64,000 bases of DNA from positions 1 to 64,000 of the forward strand of contig NZ_JALUFF010000068.1 in the NCBI RefSeq assembly GCF_027052235.1. The letters run 5' to 3'. The DNA comes from Thermococcus sp. (GTDB lineage: Archaea > Methanobacteriota_B > Thermococci > Thermococcales > Thermococcaceae). The notes below the pieces were generated by a model that saw nothing but the letters and a program-made list of their open reading frames with translations, ran no database searches and had not been told where the DNA came from. A program made the position numbers and the translations under genes. Below, piece after piece: positions 8,679-20,473 of this stretch; the stretch's first letter is position 1, and each line of letters begins with the position of its first letter.

Positions 8679-9773
8679 ATGGACAAAAGACAAAATTACC
8701 GCTCTAAAATACTTAATTATCTCTCTGACGTTAGGATAGCCACCAGAAATGAAATAATGAGAGCTACTGGAATCACGGGCAAAACCTTGACAAAGATGTT
8801 ATCCCAACTAGTGGAAGACGGAGTCATTGAGTTAATCAGTGAAAACCCGTACACATATCGCTTCGTCAATAGGAATCTAATCCAGGTTGACTTCAATGAG
8901 ATAGCAAACTACTATGACCTGAAGCTGTTTATCTTTAAAGAACTCAAAAATGCAGGCTGGAGGCTTAGCCCCAATCACCATGAGGTTGCTGCTATTGCAC
9001 TTCTTTACTCGAAGTACACTGCCTTTCGAGTCTTGGTTTTTGGAAGTCAGGGCATTGGAAAAACGTCCCTTATTAAGTCAGTATTCGGTAAACTAGAGAC
9101 CCCTCTGATAATTGAAGACTTACACTTAAAAAACATGTACGAGGTTGTTTCAACAATCAAAGATTCAACAAAAGTTATCGAACAGCAATACCGCCACCAC
9201 TGGGGGTATGAGAGTCCCGCGAAGTTTGACAAATACCGCGTTGTTCCTTTGGCTCGGATTGGTCCTTCGGAATTCATCTTTAGGTTTGTTCCAGTTAGGG
9301 TCATCCAACCTACTACCCCCTCAGAAAGGCTGTTCAATCAGGTTTTCTTTGAGTTTCTAAACGTCCCAAAGCCAGTAATGCCCTCTCCAAAAGTTATGAG
9401 CAAATTAGAAAGTGAACTAAAAGAGTATGAGTTTTTCACAATCGACAATGATTCTCACTCTCAGGTTGCGGATATGATAAAATACGATGAAATGGTGAAT
9501 TTTACCGATGATACCAGTGCTGAGTTTTACAGGATAAATGCCAAGTACGATGCAAAGAAACAGAATGACTTCTATCTGGCCAATTGGAAGGAGCTTTGGG
9601 AGATTAACAGTCTCTACCAGGATTTTAGGAGTGATCTTCAGCTTTGGAACAACATGCTGGAGGTTTTGAGGTTCAACCTGGCTTGGCTCAATGATACCGA
9701 AAAGGCCGTTGAGCAGACTGTTGATTTCATATTGGATATGTTCAGAACGTTCACCCTGGTACGAGAAAGATGA
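8679..9773 (+). CDS. Winged-helix + P-loop NTPase-like protein of the integrated element
   Basis: GGGGG at 8668-8672 fits the second ATG at 8679 better than the one at 8673. Residues about 5-70 form a winged helix (EIMRATGITGKTLTKML). A Walker A motif GSQGIGKTSLI follows near 120-130, with a Walker B-like LIIEDLHL shortly after. The C-terminal half is unlike anything I recognise. The architecture recalls plasmid- or virus-encoded regulators and initiator-like ATPases of archaea. It is the last gene before the tRNA-Gln end of the element. Confidence 0.65.
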   Translation: MDKRQNYRSKILNYLSDVRIATRNEIMRATGITGKTLTKMLSQLVEDGVIELISENPYTYRFVNRNLIQVDFNEIANYYDLKLFIFKELKNAGWRLSPNHHEVAAIALLYSKYTAFRVLVFGSQGIGKTSLIKSVFGKLETPLIIEDLHLKNMYEVVSTIKDSTKVIEQQYRHHWGYESPAKFDKYRVVPLARIGPSEFIFRFVPVRVIQPTTPSERLFNQVFFEFLNVPKPVMPSPKVMSKLESELKEYEFFTIDNDSHSQVADMIKYDEMVNFTDDTSAEFYRINAKYDAKKQNDFYLANWKELWEINSLYQDFRSDLQLWNNMLEVLRFNLAWLNDTEKAVEQTVDFILDMFRTFTLVRER

Positions 9774-10154
9774 CTCTACTGATGTACCTTCGTTAGCGGC
9801 TGAATACTAACCACTAGGGTCACTGTCTATGTGGTCTCGTGACCCAGCAGAAATTCGAACCACTCCACTCAATATTTTTAGCTAGGCACTATGTTTATTT
9901 AAGGTGGAGGCCAACATCCACATGGCCATAATCGGCCGTAGGACGTTAAAGCACGCCGTGGTGGCGGCCATGGTGACGAAGAGAAAAAGTTGGGAATTCG
10001 AACCAACCAATAGGGTCACAGGACCTGTGTGGGATCCCGCGACCCACTATGAAGAAGGGTCAGGAGAACCTTATTTGCCGGAAAACATGGAATTCTTCAT
10101 GGAATTATTCAGCAGGGCAATGGGAGCTGTGTTTAGAGAGATTGCGGGGTTGTA
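9774..10154. other. Element/chromosome border with imperfect repeats
   Basis: This 380-bp stretch lies between the last element gene and tRNA-Gln. Two related imperfect inverted repeats occur: TAGGGTCAC...GTGACCC at 9815-9845 and TAGGGTCAC...GCGACCC at 10011-10045. AATTCGAACCA occurs at 9852-9862 and 9995-10005. GGATCCCGCGACCC at 10032-10045 is an inverted 14-base copy of part of the neighbouring tRNA-Gln (10181-10194). A GC-rich open frame at 9904-10239 runs into the antisense of the tRNA and is probably not a gene. An attachment-site remnant is likely but unproven. Confidence 0.45.
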
Positions 10155-10230
10155 TGGTAGCCCCGCCGGGATTCGAACCCGGGTCGCGGGATCCAAAGTC
10201 CCGCATGCTTGGCCGCTACACCACGGGGCT
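10155..10230 (-). tRNA. tRNA-Gln (UUG)
   Basis: The minus strand folds into a full cloverleaf of 76 bases including an encoded CCA. Acceptor AGCCCCG pairs with CGGGGCT, the discriminator is A, the anticodon loop is CTTTGGA (anticodon UUG) within a CGGGA/TCCCG stem, and the T loop is in GGGTTCGAATCCC. An integrated element ends close by, as expected because archaeal integrases favour tRNA genes. Confidence 0.93.
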
Positions 10231-10287
10231 GCCCGATAGGAAAAGTCCCTCCGGGCTTATAAACCTTAAGCCATAAAAAAATAGGGG

Positions 10288-10995
<708 letters not shown>

Positions 10996-11000
10996 TTACC

Positions 11001-11495
11001 TTAAACGTCTTTCGGGGAGTTCTGTTTCCACTGGAGAGGTCTGCCGAAGGGGTCTATAAGCCCGGCCCTTATGAGGGAGGAACTTATCTTCGGCCCTATC
11101 TGGCTCCTTATTATTGGTATCTTGACTATCTCAAGTGGCTTTAGGCCCCTCTCTTCCCTGGCGCGGTTTACAACCAGCGCGCCCTTGTAGGTCTCCTCGC
11201 TGACTACTATCGCTTCCAGACTCTTCATCCTGTCCGCGAAGCCTATGGCCGTGTGTATCTTGATGACGCGGTAGTTGGTGTAGCCGTTCACGTCGAAGAA
11301 CTTGAGCAGGTCTCTAAGCCTCTCCCCGTAGGGAAGTATTTTCTCGGCGTAGGGCTTCTCCCTTATCATCTCGTCGGAAGTCAGGCCAATGTAGACGTAT
11401 TTGCCAACTTCAAAGGCTTTCCTCAGCAGAGCCTTGTGGCCGAGGTGAAGCCTGTCGAAGGTGCCACCGACGACGACCTTGCGGTATTTCTTCAT
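11001..11495 (-). CDS. coaD: Phosphopantetheine adenylyltransferase, archaeal type
   Basis: This encodes 164 residues. It transfers AMP to 4'-phosphopantetheine in coenzyme A synthesis. The nucleotidyltransferase signature VVGGTFDRLHLGHKALL (HxGH) is at residues 8-24 and the second ATP-binding motif ISSSLIR is near the C-terminus. The open frame continues to 11747, but homology starts at MKKYRKVVVGG, so the ATG at 11495 is the start. It is upstream of tpiA on the same strand, with a separate promoter region. Confidence 0.92.
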   Translation of the reverse strand: MKKYRKVVVGGTFDRLHLGHKALLRKAFEVGKYVYIGLTSDEMIREKPYAEKILPYGERLRDLLKFFDVNGYTNYRVIKIHTAIGFADRMKSLEAIVVSEETYKGALVVNRAREERGLKPLEIVKIPIIRSQIGPKISSSLIRAGLIDPFGRPLQWKQNSPKDV

Positions 11496-11562
11496 GGAGC
11501 ATCCTTCTCGGGAGCACCAATAAGCTTTTTTATTCCCCCGATAACTGGGGAGGGGTGGGAGC

Positions 11563-12729
11563 ATGAAAAGGGCGTTGGTCGTTCTCATCATCCTGATGCT
11601 CGCCTTCAGCGTTACCACTCCTTCGGTTTCCGCTGCTTCTGGCCCCCAGCAGCTCTTTGACATCAAGATAATGCTCCGGGTTTCGCAGAGCCAGATAAAC
11701 GGCTCCCTTGCATGGATTGGAACGTTTGACATATACGTCAAGCTCAAGGACCCTAACTACAGAGCCTACTTCGGGCATCTTGCAAAGGAAAACGAGACGA
11801 ACGCGACGATACAGTTCGCAAACTTCGTTTATCTTCTCGTTTACAGCAACCTCAAGAAGGATCTGAACGATAGGCTTGAGGGGAGCAACCTGAGCGCTAT
11901 AATCTACGTACCCCCCGGAGGGCCGGTTCGCGTAACCAGCAACTGGTCCGCGGTCGTTAGGTTCTCCATCGTTCCCTTCCTAGTTCCAGACGGGCCTTAC
12001 CTCAAGTGCCCCTACTACGGCCCCCTCGACTTTGTTTTCAAGGGCAAGATTTACTCCTTTTCTTGGGAGAGGCTCACGATAGTCTTCCCGAAGGGCTACA
12101 GGATAGGGGAGCTGGCCCCCAAACCGAACGACCTGAGTGGCAACGTTGCCGTCTGGGAAAACGGCGACTACCTCCCCTACATAGAGCTCTATAACCCGGT
12201 ATACCTCTTCCAGACCTTCATAAACTCAACGAGGAAGACGATTGAGGTCTCCTTTGACCCCAACGAGGGCTATATTCAGTTCAACGCAACCTTCACCGGA
12301 ATGACCGTCCCGGAGTCAGTGACGGACATTCTCCTCCTGACATTCAGGAAGAGCATGGACATAATGAGCATATCCGCCCAGAGCACGAAGAACGGCGTTA
12401 AGGTAATCGGGGTCGCCAAGCCGGAGGTTGCCTACAGAGAAACCCGGAAGGAGAAGATATGGCTCGTCTCCGTAAAGCTCCCCGGGAGGTTCGACAGAAT
12501 CGTCGTCAGGAACGGCAAGTACACCCTCGCACCCGACGGAACGCTCATCATAACCTACACCGAAAAGAAGAGGGACTACCTTCCATACGTCGTTCTCCTG
12601 GCTGTGGCCGTTGGGGCTGGAATCGCCCTCTGGTTCTGGCGGAGGAAATCGAAAGGGGAGAAAGTTGGAGACGTCTCCAATATGGTGGACACTATCGAGG
12701 TAGAGGAGGATAACGGTGGTGGGGAATGA
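11563..12729 (+). CDS. Secreted, membrane-anchored hypothetical protein
   Basis: This encodes 388 residues. There is an N-terminal signal peptide (LVVLIILMLAFSVT, likely cut after SVSAA) and a strand-rich extracellular part with several N-glycosylation sequons. One C-terminal membrane span (YVVLLAVAVGAGIALWFW, near 345) is followed by a short cytoplasmic tail ending in acidic residues. GGGGTGGGAG precedes the ATG. It overlaps the next gene by four bases, so the two are co-transcribed. No family was recognised. Confidence 0.75.
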   Translation: MKRALVVLIILMLAFSVTTPSVSAASGPQQLFDIKIMLRVSQSQINGSLAWIGTFDIYVKLKDPNYRAYFGHLAKENETNATIQFANFVYLLVYSNLKKDLNDRLEGSNLSAIIYVPPGGPVRVTSNWSAVVRFSIVPFLVPDGPYLKCPYYGPLDFVFKGKIYSFSWERLTIVFPKGYRIGELAPKPNDLSGNVAVWENGDYLPYIELYNPVYLFQTFINSTRKTIEVSFDPNEGYIQFNATFTGMTVPESVTDILLLTFRKSMDIMSISAQSTKNGVKVIGVAKPEVAYRETRKEKIWLVSVKLPGRFDRIVVRNGKYTLAPDGTLIITYTEKKRDYLPYVVLLAVAVGAGIALWFWRRKSKGEKVGDVSNMVDTIEVEEDNGGGE

Positions 12730-14057
12730 GCCTCGACTTCTTCTTTTACCCATCGAGCGTCGCCCTCTTTGGGTCGTTCAGGAAAGGGGCAATAGCCAGG
12801 GAAATCCTGAGGAACATCGTTGAGGGTGGCTTTGAGGGGAAAATAATCCCGGTAAATCCGAAGGGTGGAACCGTAGAAGTCGGCGGAAAAACCCTCACCA
12901 TAAAACCCAAGCTCGACGAGCCGGTTGATGTTGCCATAATAGCGGTTCCAGCTAAGATAGTCCCCTCGCTCGTAGACGAGATAGGGCCACTCATCAAAGG
13001 CGCCGTCGTCATCTCAGCGGGCTTCTCCGAGGTAGGGAACGATGAGCTTGAGAGGGAGCTCGTAGAAAAGGCCAGAAAGCACGGGGTAAGGCTTATCGGG
13101 CCAAACTGCGCCGGAATCTTCGGCGTTCACGGGAAGTTCTTCGGTTCCTTTGAGGTTCGCGTTAAACCCGGGGGTCTGGCTTTAATCAGCCAGAGCGGGG
13201 CCTTTGGCGGAGCGGCATTGGCTATGGGCAACGATGAGGGGATAGGCTTCTCGGCCTTCGTTTCCTATGGAAACGCATCGGATTTAAACGAGAGCGACTT
13301 TTTGGAGTACTTCGCGGGCGACGAGAACACGAAGGCTATTGCCCTCTACATCGAGGGGGTTAAAGACGGGAGGCGCTTCTTTAAGGCCCTCCGCTGTGCA
13401 ACGGGCAAAAAGCCGGTCATAATTCTTAAGGCAGGGAAGAGCGCGAGCGGTGCAAGGGCAGCAGCTTCCCATACGGGCTCTCTGGCCGGTTCCTACGAGA
13501 TTTACAGGGCGGTCTTCAGGCAGGCTGGAGCTATAGAGGTCGAGGAGATGGAGGAACTCTTCGATGCGGCAAAGGCCTTTGAGATGTATCCAATGGCCGG
13601 AAAGCGCGTGGCGGTAATCACCAACTCAGGGGGCCCCGGTGTTCTCGCGACGGACAAGCTCGAAAGGCTCGGCCTTGAAATAGCGAAGCTGAGCGAGAAA
13701 ACCGTTGGGGAACTCCGCTCCTTCCTTCCAGAGCAGTGCTCCGTAAGGAACCCCATTGACCTCATAGCCGATGCCGACTACGAGCGCTACAAGCGAACCA
13801 TCGAGACTGTCTGCCGGGATGAGAACGTTGATTCCCTCCTCGTCATCTGCGTGCCACCGATATTCATCCCGAGCGGGGAGATAGCGAGGGCCGTTGTTGA
13901 GGCGGACTGCGATAAGCCGATTATAGCGAACTTCATGGCCGGTGAGCTCGTTAAAGATGGGGTTGAGCTCCTTGAAAGAAACGGGGTGAAAAACTTCCCA
14001 ACGCCAGAAAGGGCCGCGAGGGCCCTGAAGTGGCTGTCCGATAGGTCTTCCCCTTAA
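12726..14057 (+). CDS. Acyl-CoA synthetase (ADP-forming), alpha subunit
   Basis: This encodes 443 residues, typical of the stand-alone alpha subunits of Thermococcales. The enzyme converts acyl-CoA, ADP and phosphate into acid, CoA and ATP, the ATP-yielding last step of peptide and sugar fermentation. Residues 1-125 are a CoA-binding Rossmann domain (SSVALFGSFRKGAIA). Two ligase/flavodoxin-like domains follow, and the phosphorylated histidine is in AAASHTGSLAGSYE near 240. No beta subunit gene is in this window. Its specificity among the several paralogues cannot be told from sequence alone. Confidence 0.9.
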   Translation: MSLDFFFYPSSVALFGSFRKGAIAREILRNIVEGGFEGKIIPVNPKGGTVEVGGKTLTIKPKLDEPVDVAIIAVPAKIVPSLVDEIGPLIKGAVVISAGFSEVGNDELERELVEKARKHGVRLIGPNCAGIFGVHGKFFGSFEVRVKPGGLALISQSGAFGGAALAMGNDEGIGFSAFVSYGNASDLNESDFLEYFAGDENTKAIALYIEGVKDGRRFFKALRCATGKKPVIILKAGKSASGARAAASHTGSLAGSYEIYRAVFRQAGAIEVEEMEELFDAAKAFEMYPMAGKRVAVITNSGGPGVLATDKLERLGLEIAKLSEKTVGELRSFLPEQCSVRNPIDLIADADYERYKRTIETVCRDENVDSLLVICVPPIFIPSGEIARAVVEADCDKPIIANFMAGELVKDGVELLERNGVKNFPTPERAARALKWLSDRSSP

Positions 14058-15836
<1,779 letters not shown>

Positions 15837-15853
<17 letters not shown>

Positions 15854-16682
15854 TTTTTAGGGTGTACTTCGGGTATATCTCCCTTGTGAAGCGGACGAAC
15901 TTTGCCTTCCTCGGGGAGAGCCTTATCTCTATCTCCGTGTCCGGCGGGAGGTAGGTGTAGAACTGCCCGTCTATCGCGAGCACGAGTTCCCTCCTTAGGG
16001 ATACGTTCCTGACGGTTACGACGCTCTTTGATGGAACTATCATCGGCCTTGAGCTGAGGGCTATCGGTGCAAGGGGGGCTATAACTACAACGTCAAGCCT
16101 CGGGTCAACGAAGGGCCCACCGGCGCTCATGGCGTAGCCCGTAGAGCCCGTTGGAGTCGATATTATCAGCCCGTCGGCCCTTATCTCGTCGGCCATCCCA
16201 CCGTCGACGTAGTACTTGAGGTGTATTATCTTCCCCGGTATTCCCGTCAGTATGGCGACCTCGTTGAGGGAATCCGGGACGCTGTTTTCCCCGTTTACGT
16301 AGGTTCTCAGCTTTATGCGCTCGTCTATGTAATAATCGCCCTCAATGAGCTTGCTGAGGGCGAAGAACGTCTCGTGGGGTTCAACCTCCGTGAGGAATCC
16401 AAGCGTGCCCATGTTGATTCCGAGGAGGGGTATCTCCCTTTTGGTTCTGTGCTCCACCCTCAGTATCGTCCCGTCACCGCCTATAACTATTATGAAGTCC
16501 ACGTCGAAGTCCTCCAGCGGGAGGACGTCCTCCTCATGAAACTCTGGGAGATGCCTGTGGGTTTCCTCGTCGACGACGACATCGTAACCGCTGACCTTCA
16601 GGAAGTCGTAGACCCTGTAGGCTAGCTTCAATGCCTCCCACCTGTCCCTTCTTGCCACTATGCCAAACTTCAGAGACGCCAC
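15837..16682 (-). CDS. nadK: NAD kinase
   Basis: This encodes 281 residues and phosphorylates NAD to NADP with ATP or polyphosphate. The nucleotide motif IGGDGTILR is near residue 66, NMGTLGFL near 97, and the conserved [14 protein letters not shown] near 180. Translation starts at a GTG (16682) with GGAGGGG about five bases upstream. Its 3' end overlaps the convergent DUF835 gene by 17 bases. Confidence 0.95.
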
Positions 16683-16694
16683 CTCTTCCCCTCC

Positions 16695-17738
16695 TTAATT
16701 CTCTCTCTTCTCTCCCGACCCAATTAAACTTTTCCTCCGCCTTATCTTGGCCCCCATGTGGGTAGTCACGATGGCTCCCACTCCCGTGGGTATCCAGTAG
16801 GAGATAATCCTGTCGAGGACGGTGGCCGTGACGGCGACCTCCTTATCTATGCCGAGGAGAACGTAGACGCCGGAGTTTATTGTCTCGACGATTCCCGCCC
16901 CTCCAGGGATTACGCTTATCATGCCGACAACTATGCCGACCATCTGGACGACCATGACGTCCACGAACTTAACTGGAAAGCCTATCGCCAAGAAGGTGCA
17001 GTAAGTCCTCAGTATTGTGAAGAGCCACGAGGCTGTGGAGTAGAAGAGGGCCAGCAGGAAGGCACCCTTGTGTCCCATCAGGAAGCGGAAGTCGCTCTGG
17101 AACCTCGGGACGTCGACGCTGACTATCCTCAGGAACTTTTCCCGGTATTTATCGGCCTTTGCCGGGAGAAACCTTTCCATAAGGCGGTAGAACCAGAGGA
17201 GGGCCCTCCGGGTTTTTCTCTCGCTCAGAAGGATTCCAAGGCTGATCGCCACGAGGGCTCCGAAGACCGCGTCGAGCACAACGAGGGTCACCGTGAGTGA
17301 AACTGATCCTAGGTAGTAGACGTACGCAGTTGAGAGGGCGAGCATGAAGACTACTGGAACTAGATCGAGGATTCTGTCCATCATAACTGTCGCGAAAACC
17401 TGTCCGTAGGGCTTCTCTATCTCCTTCGCCAGGAAGTACATCCTGATAGGCTCACCACCTCCCCTCGCCCCGGGGGTCACGTTGTTCACGAAGATGCCGG
17501 CGAGCAGGGAGAGCAGAACCTTTCCAAAGGGGGCCTCCATGCCGAGACTCTTTATGAGAACCCTCCACCTCTCCGCCCACGAAAGGAGACCGAGGACGTA
17601 CATGGCCCCCGCTAGAAGGAGGTACCTGATGTCAGACCGCCTGAGTATGGCGAGGACTTCCTCTATTCCGGCCCACCAGAGGAGGAACGCAATTATGATG
17701 ACTCCAAAGCCCATAAGGGCAACCTTTCTCCAGTCCAT
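16695..17738 (-). CDS. Flippase-like integral membrane protein (UPF0104/AglD type)
   Basis: This encodes 347 residues with about eight membrane spans, of the lysylphosphatidylglycerol synthase transmembrane-region family (TIGR00374). Visible family features are RWRVLIKSLG after the second span, NNVTPGARGGGEPIR near 90 and IPGGAGIVETIN near 285. In archaea such proteins act in lipid-linked glycan or lipid metabolism. It lies between nadK and a tRNA methyltransferase on the same strand, with very short gaps, so it is probably one transcript. Confidence 0.85.
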   Translation of the reverse strand: MDWRKVALMGFGVIIIAFLLWWAGIEEVLAILRRSDIRYLLLAGAMYVLGLLSWAERWRVLIKSLGMEAPFGKVLLSLLAGIFVNNVTPGARGGGEPIRMYFLAKEIEKPYGQVFATVMMDRILDLVPVVFMLALSTAYVYYLGSVSLTVTLVVLDAVFGALVAISLGILLSERKTRRALLWFYRLMERFLPAKADKYREKFLRIVSVDVPRFQSDFRFLMGHKGAFLLALFYSTASWLFTILRTYCTFLAIGFPVKFVDVMVVQMVGIVVGMISVIPGGAGIVETINSGVYVLLGIDKEVAVTATVLDRIISYWIPTGVGAIVTTHMGAKIRRRKSLIGSGEKREN

Positions 17739-17741
17739 CCC

Positions 17742-18893
17742 TCACACCTTCCTCAGCCTCGCTATGAAGAAGCCCTGGGTCATGTGCCTGTTGGGGTAGA
17801 ACCTCTGGACGTTGTCGAGACCTATGCCGTGGGAGGCTATAAAGAGGGGTTGCTCCTCAAGTTTGAGGCCCTTTTCGAGTATGTACCTGACGTTTGCCTC
17901 GTTCTCCTCAAGCGAGAGGGTGCAGGTTGAGTAAACGAGGACTCCTCCCTTCCTCAGGGACTTTATTGCGGCCCAGATGAAGGCCCTTTGATACCTCGCA
18001 GTTGCCTCTATGTCCTTCGGAGTCCTGATCTCCCAGAGTTTGGGCCTTATCCCGAGGGCCGTGCACGGCGCATCCAGGAGTATCTTGTCCGCCTGAACCC
18101 CGAGTTCCGGGAGCTTCCTTGAGTCCATGCGTATGGTTTTGACGTTCTTGACGCCCAGCCTTTTGAGTTCCTCCTCCATTTTTTTCAGGCGGTTCCTCGA
18201 CTTGTCTATCGCGATTATTTCACCCCTGTTCTCCATCAGCTGGGCTATGTGACTCGTCTTCCCGCCCGGTGCCGCCGCCATGTCTATTATCAGCTCCTCC
18301 TCGCTCGGCTCAAGAACCCTCGCCGTCACCATGGAGGGCAGACTTTGGGCGTAGAAGAGACCCTCCTTAAAGCTCTCCAGCTCGCTCAGGCTCGGGAGCC
18401 TGAACTTTGGGAGGGTAACCTCAACTGCCAATCCCCTCGTCGAGAGTATCATCTCCTTGGCGCTCATCCTCGCTATTCCAATTCCAACGAGGAGGCCCTT
18501 TGGATCGCGGATTTCGACCTCGTCGCCCGGCTTTATGCCTTTGTCGGCCTTCAAAACTCCCGGGGCGTAGAGCATTGCCCCCTGATAGACGCTCTCGCTC
18601 GCGAACTTGTTTGCAACGACCCTCTTAAGCCCCGGTTCGTAGTCGTCGTCAAAGTTCGGCCCCTCTCGCTCGAAGTAGATGCCCTCCTTCAGGTAAGGGC
18701 TCCTCCTGGGCTTCAGGCCCTCCCTCCTCAGGATTCTGATGAGCTTTGACCTGCTCGTCTTCAGCGTGTTCACCCTGATGTAGTACTTCTCAACCGGCGT
18801 CCTGAGGGAGGCCATTATCTCCTCGGCTTCGCTCCCGAAGAGCCTCCGGTAGTACTCCCTCAGCTCCTCAGGGAAAGCCTCCTTGTAGGACAT
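17742..18893 (-). CDS. NSUN6-like tRNA (cytosine-5) methyltransferase with PUA domain
   Basis: This encodes 383 residues. A PUA domain (about 95-170; APGVLKADKGIKPGDEVEI) sits before the Rossmann methyltransferase. The AdoMet site is DMAAAPGGKTSHIA near 215, and the two cysteines of the RsmB/NOP2 mechanism are in DAPCTALG and YSTCTLS. The PUA-containing archaeal members are NSUN6 homologues that make m5C72 in tRNA acceptor stems, the best-supported specificity here. Confidence 0.88.
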   Translation of the reverse strand: MSYKEAFPEELREYYRRLFGSEAEEIMASLRTPVEKYYIRVNTLKTSRSKLIRILRREGLKPRRSPYLKEGIYFEREGPNFDDDYEPGLKRVVANKFASESVYQGAMLYAPGVLKADKGIKPGDEVEIRDPKGLLVGIGIARMSAKEMILSTRGLAVEVTLPKFRLPSLSELESFKEGLFYAQSLPSMVTARVLEPSEEELIIDMAAAPGGKTSHIAQLMENRGEIIAIDKSRNRLKKMEEELKRLGVKNVKTIRMDSRKLPELGVQADKILLDAPCTALGIRPKLWEIRTPKDIEATARYQRAFIWAAIKSLRKGGVLVYSTCTLSLEENEANVRYILEKGLKLEEQPLFIASHGIGLDNVQRFYPNRHMTQGFFIARLRKV

Positions 18894-18902
18894 AGCGACA
18901 CC

Positions 18903-19418
18903 TCAGAGGTCGAAGATTCCAAAGCGCTTTCCGAGGTCTATAAGTCTCTTCACTCCCTGTTTCAGGGCCTTCGCCGAACCAAAGTTCGCCTCGAACTGGA
19001 AGACCTTCTCGTTGCTCCCTTTAATCCTCTCAAGGACTTCAGTCGGTGAGAGCCTTCCGTCGCGCCTCCAGTTGTAGACGTCGTTCAGGAAGTTTTCACT
19101 GCCGTATATGAAGCTCCTCGGAAACACCTCAAGGAACGTTCCCAAGAAGTTCTCGCTTATCCTCTCCCTCGGAACCGCCACAACGAGGTAGTAGCTCTCC
19201 GGGGTTGCACCTACCTCTATCTGGGGCTTTATCTCAAAGGCCGGGTGCGGATACTTCATGAGCCTCCACTCGCCGTCGAGGAAGATGTACGCCCCGAAGA
19301 CCTCCTCAACGTCCTCTACCTCAAAACCCTCCGGAAGTTCCTCTCTGAGCTCTTCGTTGAGCGCGAAAACGTCCTCCCATAGCCTGTTGAGAAAGTCGTG
19401 GACTTCCCTCACCTTCAT
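18903..19418 (-). CDS. Hypothetical cytoplasmic protein
   Basis: This encodes 171 residues from the ATG at 19418. The open frame continues to 19463, but a TATA-like CTTTTTAAA lies at about 19456-19448, so the longer start would precede transcription. The protein is an acidic alpha/beta protein (EVEDVEEVFGAYIFLDGEW; YYLVVAVPRERIS) without membrane segments. No family was recognised. It is just upstream of the methyltransferase gene and probably co-transcribed. Confidence 0.65.
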   Translation of the reverse strand: MKVREVHDFLNRLWEDVFALNEELREELPEGFEVEDVEEVFGAYIFLDGEWRLMKYPHPAFEIKPQIEVGATPESYYLVVAVPRERISENFLGTFLEVFPRSFIYGSENFLNDVYNWRRDGRLSPTEVLERIKGSNEKVFQFEANFGSAKALKQGVKRLIDLGKRFGIFDL

Positions 19419-19459
19419 TCCTTTCCCCGAAAAAGAATGGGAGGGTGGTTTAAAAAGGT

Positions 19460-20401
19460 TCAACCTCTGAGCTTTGAACTAAGACTGGAAAGGCTTTCCG
19501 ATGCCTCCTGAAGGGCCTGATTGATGCTCTCCATTATGTCGGTCTTCACGGTCTCCTCCTTGCTGAAGAGCTTGACGTTAACGTCTTTGCCGAGGGCGTT
19601 TACCGTCAGGTACAGGTCTATCCTGAGCTTGCTCGTTTCCCCGTTCTTTACATGAAGAACCCAGGCCTTTGGTATCTCGTCCCCGTATATGACGGTCTCT
19701 ACCGGGAGAACCTTGTAGCCCTTCGCTGGTATCACCACGCTCTCAACCGTCTGGCCCGAGCCGACCTTTATCCCGTTGGCGTAGACGTTGAAGCGCAAGT
19801 TGCCGACCGGGAGCGGGAAGTCGTTGGGGTTGTAGAGCTTCATGTAGGCTATCATCTCCCCCCTCTCGCCGGTGGCTCCCTTCCACTCGACCTTCGTGCT
19901 CACGAGGGCCGGGCTCTGGGCGAGGCCACCGAGGATTGGCGTGCTCTCGGCGGTGAAGTTCATCTGCCCGAGGATGTCCTCGTTAATCTCTTGACTGAGG
20001 TCTAACTTCAGGGGTATGAACTTGAGGAGGAAGGCCCTAAAGGTCAGGCTGGCCTCTCCCCTCTGGCCGTTGTCGAGGTATTTGAAGAGCGCCCTGACGA
20101 TGTTGTGGTTGTCTATCCCGATCACGACCTCTGCTCCCGTGCTGAACGGTCCGTAGGAGAACCTCTCGACCCTCGCAACTTCCACACCCGAGAAGTCTAG
20201 GACCGCGTACCTGACCTCGAGGGGTAGCAGGAGGGGCTTTTTCCAGTGTGCTGTGACAACGATCTGGGTCTCCTTCTCGTTAACCTCGCCCCATGAGGCA
20301 CTCAGCTGTGGCGCCATTGTCACCACGGCGTAGGCAACATAGGCTCCCCAGAGGAGGAGAAGGAGAACGAAGAGCAGGACGAGCTTTTTGATTAACCCCA
20401 T
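19460..20401 (-). CDS. LEA14-like (WHy domain) membrane-anchored protein
   Basis: This encodes 313 residues from the ATG at 20401, which has GGTGGT upstream. One N-terminal membrane anchor (LVLLFVLLLLLWGAYVAYAV) is followed by two tandem beta-sandwich segments of the LEA type 2 kind. The second (about 165-280) has the characteristic LYNPNDFPLPVGNLRFNVYANG motif. The archaeal versions are extracytoplasmic and of unknown function, possibly structural or stress related. Confidence 0.75.
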   Translation of the reverse strand: MGLIKKLVLLFVLLLLLWGAYVAYAVVTMAPQLSASWGEVNEKETQIVVTAHWKKPLLLPLEVRYAVLDFSGVEVARVERFSYGPFSTGAEVVIGIDNHNIVRALFKYLDNGQRGEASLTFRAFLLKFIPLKLDLSQEINEDILGQMNFTAESTPILGGLAQSPALVSTKVEWKGATGERGEMIAYMKLYNPNDFPLPVGNLRFNVYANGIKVGSGQTVESVVIPAKGYKVLPVETVIYGDEIPKAWVLHVKNGETSKLRIDLYLTVNALGKDVNVKLFSKEETVKTDIMESINQALQEASESLSSLSSKLRG

Positions 20402-20473
20402 GGCGACCACCTTTTTACAATCTAGGGGCTCTATCCTTATAAAGGGTTTTCCCCGCTATTCTCTGGTGGTTCC

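Noticed and set aside
9904-10239. 111-codon GC-rich open frame before tRNA-Gln
   Set aside because: Its last third is the antisense of the tRNA and the rest has no recognisable protein features; probably chance or a scar of integration.
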